The notes under the pieces: model-generated
Told to the model about the DNA's origin: nothing
Seen by the model: the letters and a program-made list of their open reading frames with translations, nothing else
Database searches by the model: none
Made by a program: the position numbers and the translations under genes
Shown here: in pieces, positions 1-4,864 of the stretch
Layout: each line of letters starts with the position of its first letter
How positions within the stretch are numbered: the first letter of the stretch is position 1
Origin: SG8-39 sp032125995
GTDB taxonomy: Bacteria > Pseudomonadota > Gammaproteobacteria > Burkholderiales > SG8-39
Assembly: GCA_032125995.1 (NCBI GenBank)
Contig: JAQBBQ010000270.1
Location: forward strand, 1 to 7,935
DNA length: 7,935 bases
Reading direction: 5' to 3'

Positions 1-37
1 TTCAGAAAGTCGCGTGAAAGAGTTTTTCAACAGAATA

Positions 38-88
38 GGCCGGTAGCCGCCGGTCGGGACCGGGTCCTAGCGACCCAAAGCCGCCGGT
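38..88 (+). repeat. Left copy of a ~51-bp direct repeat
   Basis: This stretch matches 2942-2992 in the same orientation at 44 of 51 positions by eye, including an uninterrupted core reading tcgggaccggg and a shared cgacccaaagccg. It holds short internal palindromes: cggtc/gaccg around a gg centre (50-61) and gggtc/gaccc (62-76). A further partial unit follows: 97-111 matches 74-88 at 13 of 15 bases. The GC-rich, palindromic character suggests a dispersed intergenic repeat or the relic of a mobile-element end. I cannot name the family. Confidence 0.75.
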
Positions 89-114
89 CAGGTGCTCCCA
101 AAGCGGCCAGTGAG

Positions 115-201
115 ACCAAGGCGAGCTACGTGATCGACCCCGTCGAGTCGGTACGCGCGGTGGTGCAGACCGAGGGAAGCGGGAAGGGATTGGCGCACTA
201 A
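115..201 (+). pseudogene. Possible 3' remnant of an unidentified gene
   Basis: Read in the frame starting at 115, this gives TKASYVIDPVESV followed by RAVVQTEGSGKGLAH and a TAA stop at 199-201. Nearly every codon ends in G or C, as in the genuine genes of the window, and the peptide looks like a protein C-terminus rather than random translation. The same frame stays open back to base 1, but that part crosses the repeat at 38-88 and reads as low-quality arginine-rich sequence. My preferred reading is that the repeat or a recombination event cut off the gene and left only its last ~29 codons. It could also be chance, or the end of an intact gene entering from the left. The family is not recognised. 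Confidence 0.3.
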
Positions 202-254
202 TTCGCTGCCGAAGCCGCGGCGACGTGCCGGCACCGTGTCATCCGCTGCTTGGA

Positions 255-270
255 CCTGGTTTGAACCAGG
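255..270. repeat. 16-bp near-perfect palindrome
   Basis: CCTGGTT and AACCAGG form a 7-bp inverted repeat around a two-base TG centre. It lies in the non-coding gap downstream of the formamidase gene. It could be an operator half-site pair or an element boundary. No gene start next to it would make a regulatory role obvious. I found no tRNA cloverleaf around it. Confidence 0.4.
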
Positions 271-300
271 CACAACCCGCCGCATGTCACGTCACTCTCC

Positions 301-330
301 TCCGCACCTCCCCCAAAGGGAGGGTTCGGA
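301..330 (-). terminator. Hairpin after the formamidase gene, possible terminator
   Basis: Positions 307-312 (cctccc) pair with 318-323 (gggagg) across a five-base loop, and 301-304 (tccg) can pair with 327-330 (cgga). The hairpin begins 17 bases beyond the formamidase stop, where the isomerase-formamidase transcript would end. There is no T-run after it on the minus strand, so it is not a classical Rho-independent terminator. It may be a 3'-end stabiliser or Rho-associated structure. Confidence 0.35.
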
Positions 331-346
331 GCGGCTTAGTGGGAAA

Positions 347-1477
347 TCAGCCCTGCCGGGGCGAACCGCGGTCGAATATGTCCTCCGGCAGCAGCGCCGA
401 GACGGTGACGTTCGGTACGTCCACTACATTACTCACGCGCAGATCCACCGCGACGCTGCACAGCACGTAGGCCTGCTCGCGCGTCCAGCCTCGTTCCTGC
501 AACAGTTGGATCATTTGGATCACCGCGTTGCGCGCGGCGAGCGAGATATCGCAGCTCTCGTTGCGGCCGTCGTCCGAAATCGGCATGCCCATCGTAGCGA
601 TGAAGTTGCGCGGCATACCGTGCTCAGGCTTCGCAAAAAAGCCCGGGTGCGAGAAGCGCGGCCAGACGATGCGGTGGCGGGCCGCCTCGCCCTTGTGCAG
701 CCGGAAGCGCACGAGCGCGGTGGCGCCCATTTCGATCGCGGTGCCGCAGCACTCCGAATCGCCCTGCGCGTAGTGCCCGTCGCCCACCGAATAGAGCGCG
801 CCGTCCACGGCCACCGGCACGAAGAGCTTCGATCCCATCGTCAGCTGCTTCACATCGGCATTGCCGCAGTTCTCTCGCGGCGGAATCGTACGCAGGCCCT
901 CCATCGCGACCCTGCCCTCGGCAGGCACCGCGCCCGTCGCATCCGGCGGGAACACCCGTCCGCCGCGCGCCAGCAGCTCCGCCTCGCGCGCCGACCACCG
1001 GCGCAATTGCTCGTGCGAGGGCGCAACGCCCGCCGTCCCCATGAACGCGCCGTTCGGAATTCGCACCCCGGGCAGTTGGGGCGAAGTCGCGTACTCGGGC
1101 GTGATGTCCCAGTGGGCGACGAAGTGATGATCGAACAGGTCCGGCAGGAACCCGCCCCCGGGCGCAAAGCGCGTCCAACCGTAGCGCTCAGGCCTGATGT
1201 CCAGGTACTCGATCTCCAGCAGATCGCCCGGCTCCGCCCCTTTCACGTACACCGGCCCAGTGAGCGGATGCGCCACCGTGCGCTCAAGCTTCTCCAGATC
1301 CTTCGCCGTCGTTCCGGCATGGATCTGCAAATCGTTCGCGTCCCGCGTCTCGAGCGTCACCTCCTCCCCCGGCGCAGCCTCGATCACCGGCGCGATGTCC
1401 GGGTGCCAGCGGTTATGCCCCTTGTGCGGCTCCTCGCGCAGGCGTTTCCTGCGGTCGATCTCGATGCTTTTGGCCAT
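347..1477 (-). CDS. Acetamidase/formamidase family protein
   Basis: A 376-aa soluble protein of the FmdA/AmdA family, whose members hydrolyse short-chain amides such as formamide or acetamide to ammonia and the acid. Family features are NRWHPDI (residues 22-28), a conserved HAGTT (53-57), TGPVYVKGAEPGDLLEIE (73-90), GNADVKQL (205-212) and the acidic block GDGHYAQGDSECCGTAIE (233-250). The length is within the family range, so it appears complete. The ATG start is well supported: GAAGGG lies 5 bases upstream (1483-1488), inside the last codons of the isomerase gene, and the ATG shares its A with that gene's TGA. It is therefore second in a coupled operon. The family call is secure; the substrate is not, and a dedicated amide in a catabolic pathway is as likely as formamide. 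Its base composition is close to the core genes, unlike the two genes upstream. Confidence 0.9.
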   Translation of the reverse strand: MAKSIEIDRRKRLREEPHKGHNRWHPDIAPVIEAAPGEEVTLETRDANDLQIHAGTTAKDLEKLERTVAHPLTGPVYVKGAEPGDLLEIEYLDIRPERYGWTRFAPGGGFLPDLFDHHFVAHWDITPEYATSPQLPGVRIPNGAFMGTAGVAPSHEQLRRWSAREAELLARGGRVFPPDATGAVPAEGRVAMEGLRTIPPRENCGNADVKQLTMGSKLFVPVAVDGALYSVGDGHYAQGDSECCGTAIEMGATALVRFRLHKGEAARHRIVWPRFSHPGFFAKPEHGMPRNFIATMGMPISDDGRNESCDISLAARNAVIQMIQLLQERGWTREQAYVLCSVAVDLRVSNVVDVPNVTVSALLPEDIFDRGSPRQG

Positions 1478-2121
1478 CAGTACCCTTCAGCCGGTGCGTA
1501 AGGGGGCGGTGAGGGGGCGTAGGGTTGGTGCAGGGCCCGTTCAACCATTTCCAGGCGATCCTGACCGTAAAACATATCGTCATCAACAAAATAGGTCGGT
1601 GAGCCGAATACGGAACGGTTGATGGCGTCCTGGGTATTGGTTTCGTAAATCGCCTGCACCTCGTCCGACAACGCCGCCTCCAACAAGGGCAAGGGGTCAA
1701 GACCTACGCGCTTGCCAAGTTCCACCAAGGTCTCTCTGTCAGCCAAATCAGAATCATCGCGCCAATGGCTCTCCAACATCACATGGGCCAGTTGATCAAC
1801 GTTGTGGCCCTGAACAATGGCGGCGATGAGCATGCCGTTGCACAGGGTCATGTCGTTGTCATGATAGGTCGGGCGCCCGACCATGACGGGCGCGTTCCTC
1901 TCCTCGGCCCAGCGGTCGATTTCGCGGCGGAAGAAATAGGCGTAATGCCCCTTGCTGCGTTTACTGAATGGCGTTGACCCGGACGCCGGCACGATCCGGC
2001 GCAGATCGCTGGGACGGTGCCGAATGCTGCGGCCGGCCGCCTTGGCAATTTCCATGAACCGGACAGAGCCTAGATAGGCGAACGCGGAATGGGCGGAATA
2101 GAAATATTCGATTTCGGACAC
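1477..2121 (-). CDS. 2-hydroxychromene-2-carboxylate isomerase-like protein (DsbA family)
   Basis: A 214-aa thioredoxin-fold protein of the HCCA isomerase/GST-kappa group, glutathione-dependent isomerases best known from naphthalene and other aromatic degradation. The N-terminus EYFYSAHSAFAYLGS (residues 5-19) matches the family's first strand and helix; S12 aligns with the catalytic serine, but the usual following proline is A13. Near the C-terminus, VFGSPTYFVDDDMFYGQDRL carries the cis-proline loop and the GQDRL signature. A proline-rich tail (PYAPSPPPYAPAEGY) ends the protein. I chose the GTG at 2119-2121 because AAGGGAG lies 6 bases upstream and the family's first strand begins at once; an in-frame ATG at 2181 would add 20 residues of non-family sequence. 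The gene is first in a coupled pair with the formamidase gene. The substrate is unknown, since the family covers many ring-cleavage pathways. Its composition is less GC-rich than the core genes, suggesting acquisition. Confidence 0.85.
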   Translation of the reverse strand: MSEIEYFYSAHSAFAYLGSVRFMEIAKAAGRSIRHRPSDLRRIVPASGSTPFSKRSKGHYAYFFRREIDRWAEERNAPVMVGRPTYHDNDMTLCNGMLIAAIVQGHNVDQLAHVMLESHWRDDSDLADRETLVELGKRVGLDPLPLLEAALSDEVQAIYETNTQDAINRSVFGSPTYFVDDDMFYGQDRLEMVERALHQPYAPSPPPYAPAEGY

Positions 2122-2127
2122 GCGATA

Positions 2128-2134
2128 CTCCCTT
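2128..2134 (-). promoter_or_regulatory. Ribosome binding site fixing the isomerase GTG start
   Basis: On the minus strand AAGGGAG lies six bases before the GTG at 2121. It is the best Shine-Dalgarno match near this gene and decides the start. I see no convincing sigma-70 promoter in the 149-base gap between this gene and the recombinase gene (2122-2270). Confidence 0.7.
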
Positions 2135-2270
2135 GTGTCTGCGAAGGATATCAACCCCATCGCCAAGGGATAGAGAATCAATCCGGCCGCGAAGTCGGCA
2201 CGGCCTGCCGGCGCGCCGCAAGCCGGTGGTTGAGCCTGCGCCGTGCCGTCGAGTCCTTCGGCATCCCTGC

Positions 2271-2876
2271 CTACTCAATGTCGAAGAAACGTGCCGTGGT
2301 ACTCAGTCGGGAATGGCCCAGCAGCATTTGAGCGGCGGCAAGGTCCTTCGTTTTCCGGTAGATCAACGCGGGCTTTGTTCGGCGCAATGATTGAGTCCCG
2401 TAGTTACGGGGATCCAACCCGATGGAACTCACCCATGACTCAACCAACCTGGCGAATTGTCGAATCGACAAATAAGGCGATGCATGTAGGCGGGTCGGAA
2501 ACAAGTAATCGTTTGCTTTGAGCGTTTGATGCTCGATCCACGCGGCAACAGCGTGTCGTGTCTCACGACTGAGCGCGAAGCAACTGGGGCGCTCCGACGT
2601 TGGTGGCGTGATGGTCACTTCAGCCAAGATACGGCGGCCCTTGGCGATGTCCCCGACACGTAGCTGAACGAGGTCGCTTGCGTTCAAGCTGCTGTCGATG
2701 GCGAGGTTAAACAAGGCCAGGTCTCTTATCCGCTGAGCTGCTTTCAGGCGACTGCGGATGGACCGGATTTGTTGCAGGCTCAACGGCAACTTCCGCCCAA
2801 CCTGTGTGCCCTTATTCCAGGGGGTACGCCTGCGACTAGGCTTCCTCTTGCGTGCCAAAGTTCTCCCTTTCACCAT
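2271..2876 (-). CDS. Tyrosine recombinase/integrase-like protein with degraded active site
   Basis: Up to 201 aa, with only the catalytic domain of a phage-type integrase fold and no N-terminal core-binding domain. It belongs to a group of short (~200 aa) proteobacterial integrase-like proteins with the shared stretches PWNKG (19-23), LALFNLAIDS (53-62), DLVQLRV (68-74), LFPTRLHASPYLS (125-137) and LLGH (185-188). The catalytic set looks broken: N65 replaces the box I arginine, Q162 replaces the histidine of the HxxR motif (QSLR), and F197, nine residues after H188, replaces the nucleophilic tyrosine. R165 and H188 remain. The protein also stops soon after that position, with no C-terminal tail. 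The ATG at 2876 has no ribosome site; a TTG at 2858 follows AAAGGGAG by 4 bases and may be the true start (195 aa). It could be a decaying relic or a repurposed DNA-binding protein. Upstream DNA (2877-2915) is AT-rich. Confidence 0.8.
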   Translation of the reverse strand: MVKGRTLARKRKPSRRRTPWNKGTQVGRKLPLSLQQIRSIRSRLKAAQRIRDLALFNLAIDSSLNASDLVQLRVGDIAKGRRILAEVTITPPTSERPSCFALSRETRHAVAAWIEHQTLKANDYLFPTRLHASPYLSIRQFARLVESWVSSIGLDPRNYGTQSLRRTKPALIYRKTKDLAAAQMLLGHSRLSTTARFFDIE

Positions 2877-2941
2877 GATTAGTGCGATTCATTATCATTG
2901 ATTTCCTCATGAATGAGTCGAGGTCACGATTGACGGCTCAT

Positions 2942-2992
2942 GGCCGATAGCCACCGATCGGGACCGGGCGCTACCGACCCAAAGCCGCTGGT
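2942..2992 (+). repeat. Right copy of the ~51-bp direct repeat
   Basis: Same orientation as 38-88, with seven mismatches, several of which weaken the internal palindromes seen in the left copy. It lies upstream of the recombinase-like gene, so the two copies bracket that gene, the isomerase gene and the formamidase gene. Similarity stops at about 2992; the second partial unit seen at 97-111 is absent here. Confidence 0.75.
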
Positions 2993-3074
2993 GCGGATGA
3001 TGATGAGCTTTTTCGTTTCCATCCGAACCTTCCGATCAGCGGGCTGGCGTTCCTGGGCTGACTCGCGGGGCCGT

Positions 3075-3088
3075 TTGATTGAGATCAA
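3075..3088 (+). promoter_or_regulatory. FNR/Anr-type binding site
   Basis: The sequence TTGAT-TGAG-ATCAA is a perfect match to the FNR/Anr consensus TTGATNNNNATCAA. FNR-family iron-sulphur regulators bind such sites when oxygen is low. Its centre (between 3081 and 3082) is about 60 bases before the CBS gene's ATG. It would sit at -41.5, the classic activating position, if transcription started near 3123. Confidence 0.8.
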
Positions 3089-3110
3089 GCCGTCGAAATC
3101 CCCGCTGCGC

Positions 3111-3116
3111 TAGGGT
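3111..3116 (+). promoter_or_regulatory. Putative -10 element of the FNR-dependent promoter
   Basis: TAGGGT keeps the three most conserved -10 positions (TAnnnT) and lies where a -10 should be for a class II FNR promoter using the box at 3075-3088. No good -35 hexamer is present, as expected when the activator occupies that position. The start site near 3123 is inferred from spacing only. Confidence 0.45.
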
Positions 3117-3141
3117 GGTCTCCGGCTGGCGCGAGGAACAA

Positions 3142-3606
3142 ATGCGCATCAAGGAAATCTGCAGCAGAGTCGTCGTCGTCGCCGAGCCGGACACTGACCT
3201 GCGCGAGGCGGCCCGCCTGATGCGCGATCATCATGTCGGTGCGCTCGTCGTGATCGAGGGCGGCAATGGCGGCAAGCGTCCGATTGGCATCGTCACCGAC
3301 CGCGACATCGTGGTCGCTGTCGTCGCAGCGACTGACGTTCAGCCCGAGACGCTCACCGTCGGCGATGTGATGTCGCGCAACCTCGTGGTTGCCGAGGAAA
3401 GCGTCGGCGTGTTCGAGGCGGTCGATCTGATGCAGGATCACGGCACGCGGCGACTGCCCGTGGTCGAGGCCGGGGGGCGTCTCGTCGGCATCGTCACCCT
3501 GGAGGACGTGCTGCGCCTGGTTGCCGGCGAGTTGACGGCGCTTGCGATCGCGGCGCAGCGCTCGCTCTCGCGCGAAGTACACGAGCGGCGTACGATCGAA
3601 ACCTAG
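3142..3606 (+). CDS. Two-CBS-domain protein, probably low-oxygen induced
   Basis: A 154-aa cytoplasmic protein consisting almost entirely of a Bateman module. CBS1 spans about residues 5-65 (VVVVAEPDTDLREAARLM, then GIVTDRDIV at 49-57). CBS2 spans about 74-130 (VGDVMSRNLVVAEES, then GIVTLEDVL at 116-124). A short charged tail follows. Such stand-alone pairs usually bind adenine nucleotides or related ligands and act as sensors or partners of other proteins; no catalytic domain is attached. I chose the ATG at 3142, preceded by GAGG at 3133-3136. An in-frame TTG at 3079 falls inside the FNR box and would add 21 residues unlike the family. The FNR site and -10-like element upstream imply oxygen-responsive expression; small CBS proteins are known among low-oxygen stress genes. 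The stop codon shares CTAG with the convergent aminotransferase gene. Ligand and partner are unknown. Confidence 0.9.
   Translation: MRIKEICSRVVVVAEPDTDLREAARLMRDHHVGALVVIEGGNGGKRPIGIVTDRDIVVAVVAATDVQPETLTVGDVMSRNLVVAEESVGVFEAVDLMQDHGTRRLPVVEAGGRLVGIVTLEDVLRLVAGELTALAIAAQRSLSREVHERRTIET
3603..3606. other. Shared CTAG stop of convergent CBS and aminotransferase genes
   Basis: TAG at 3604-3606 stops the CBS gene on the plus strand. The complement of 3603-3605 is also TAG and stops the aminotransferase gene on the minus strand. No terminator hairpin can fit between the genes, so each transcript probably runs into the other gene. Confidence 0.95.
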
Positions 3607-4802
3607 GCCGTTCGTTTTTTCGGTTTTTCTACTTTCTCCAGGCCGCGGCGCAGCCGCTCGACCCCGTCGAGCAGGCGTGCCTCGCTCGCGGCGAAGCACC
3701 AGCGCAGGCAGCCCTCGCCCTCCGGTCCGAACGCCGACCCGGGCGCCAGGCCGAGGCCGACATCGCGCACCAGCTGCTTGCAGAAGGCCAGGCTGTCGGC
3801 CATCCCGGCGACGCGAAAAAAAGCGTACATCGTTCCCGACGGCAGCGCAGCCTCGACGCCCGGGATGGCGTTCAGCGCGGTCACCAGCAAATCGCGTGCG
3901 CTGCGCAGGCGCCCGAGCATGTGAGCGATCACCGGTTCGCCGTCACGCACCGCGGCAAGCCCTGCACGCTGCACGAACACCGGCGAGCAGGAGGTGTTGT
4001 ACTCGATCAGCTTGCCGAGATCGTCGACCAATCCCTGCGGCACGACCAGCCAGCCGAGCCGCCAACCCGTCATGCACCAGGACTTGGAGAAGGTGTTGGT
4101 GTTGATGACGCGATCGTCGGCGTCGGCGATGTCGAGAAACGACGGCGCGATGTGCGTGCCGTCGTAGTACTGCCGTTCGTAGGCATCGTCGGCGAAAAGC
4201 CAGATGCCGTGCTCGCGGCAGCGCGCAAGGACCGCGTGCTGCGCGGCGCGCGAAATCGTCCAGCCCGTCGGGTTGTTCGGCGAATTGATGTACAGCGCCT
4301 TGGTCTCCGGCGTGAGGGCATCGAGTAGCCGGTCGAGATCGAGCTGCCAGCCCGTGGGCGAAAATTCGAGCGCCACGGTCACCACCTCGGCGCCGAGGAT
4401 CTTCGGGATCTCCTGCAGGTTCGGCCACAGCGGCACGACCTCGACGACCCGGTCGCCGGGGTCGACAAGCAGCTGCGAAGCGAGCATCAACGCGTTCACC
4501 CCGGCGCTCGTCACCGCGATCTGCTCGGGCGGCGTGACACGGTGCAGGCGCGTCGTGTACGCGGCGAGCGCTTCGCGCAGTTCCGGAATTCCGAGGTTGT
4601 GGGTATAGAAGACTTCACCGGCCGCGATCGAATCCATGCCGGCGCGACGGATGAATTCGGGCGTCACCTCATCGGGTTCGCCGACCCAAAACGGCAGCAC
4701 GTCGCTGCGGCCGAGCCCCGCATTGAACAGTTCACGGATCTTCGAGGCGCTGAGCGCGCGTACTGCAGGTCGGGCGAGGGAATCCATCGATCGGTGGGTC
4801 AT
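3603..4802 (-). CDS. PLP-dependent class I/II aminotransferase
   Basis: A 399-aa fold-type I aminotransferase related to the aspartate aminotransferase family; it would transfer an amino group between an amino acid and a 2-oxo acid. Numbered from the ATG at 4802, the motifs are YTHNLGIPELREA (66-78), SPNNPTGW (174-181, with the PLP-ring asparagine N177), FADDAYE (203-209) and NTFSKSWCMTGWRLGW (236-251, with the Schiff-base lysine K240). The substrate carboxylate-binding arginine is probably R367 in CLRWCF. A lysine-rich tail follows. The start is uncertain: the ATG codons at 4802 and 4787 are both possible and neither has a clear ribosome site; MDSLARPAVRALSASKIRE from 4787 is the more family-like N-terminus. 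The gene is divergent from the MFS gene and convergent with the CBS gene, so it is probably monocistronic. Sequence alone does not fix the amino acid used. Confidence 0.88.
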   Translation of the reverse strand: MTHRSMDSLARPAVRALSASKIRELFNAGLGRSDVLPFWVGEPDEVTPEFIRRAGMDSIAAGEVFYTHNLGIPELREALAAYTTRLHRVTPPEQIAVTSAGVNALMLASQLLVDPGDRVVEVVPLWPNLQEIPKILGAEVVTVALEFSPTGWQLDLDRLLDALTPETKALYINSPNNPTGWTISRAAQHAVLARCREHGIWLFADDAYERQYYDGTHIAPSFLDIADADDRVINTNTFSKSWCMTGWRLGWLVVPQGLVDDLGKLIEYNTSCSPVFVQRAGLAAVRDGEPVIAHMLGRLRSARDLLVTALNAIPGVEAALPSGTMYAFFRVAGMADSLAFCKQLVRDVGLGLAPGSAFGPEGEGCLRWCFAASEARLLDGVERLRRGLEKVEKPKKRTA

Positions 4803-4821
4803 GCGACGCAAAGCGCCGCGT

Positions 4822-4827
4822 AGTATA
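4822..4827 (-). promoter_or_regulatory. Possible -10 element of the aminotransferase gene
   Basis: The minus strand reads TATACT here, close to the TATAAT consensus. This is the only AT-rich patch in the 62-base gap between the divergent aminotransferase and MFS genes. A start near 4815 would leave a leader of roughly 13-28 bases. No good -35 is present. The same patch (tagtat at 4821-4826) could serve the MFS gene on the plus strand. Confidence 0.35.
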
Positions 4828-4864
4828 TGTGCTCGCGCGCTTTGCGGCGCGGCCTGACATCAGA

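Noticed and set aside
2..46. Reading frame ending ESRVKEFFNRIGR then TAG at 44-46, as a gene end entering the window
   Set aside because: Only 14 codons, and it conflicts with the competing frame open to 201. It is too short to support either way.
240..275. Possible tRNA arm around the CCTGGTTTGAACCAGG palindrome
   Set aside because: No acceptor stem, anticodon arm or T-loop consensus can be assembled around it.
236..1501. Long 421-codon open frame on the plus strand opposite the formamidase gene
   Set aside because: It is antisense to a well-supported family protein, its translation is Arg/His/Ala-rich with no family features, and it has the usual look of a high-GC shadow frame.
2203..2270. 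Continuation of the recombinase past its TAG as a nonsense-truncated tail
   Set aside because: The in-frame codons after the stop (AGMPKDSTARRRLNHRL and on) do not resemble the acidic tail I recall for the family, so a simple stop mutation is not supported.
3079..3141. Upstream TTG start for the CBS gene
   Set aside because: The TTG lies within the FNR box and its added residues are unlike CBS proteins, while the ATG at 3142 has a ribosome site and starts the domain cleanly.
3085..3699. 204-codon minus-strand frame opposite the CBS gene
   Set aside because: His/Asp/Arg-rich translation with no motifs, and it overlaps both the CBS gene and the aminotransferase end. It is a shadow frame.
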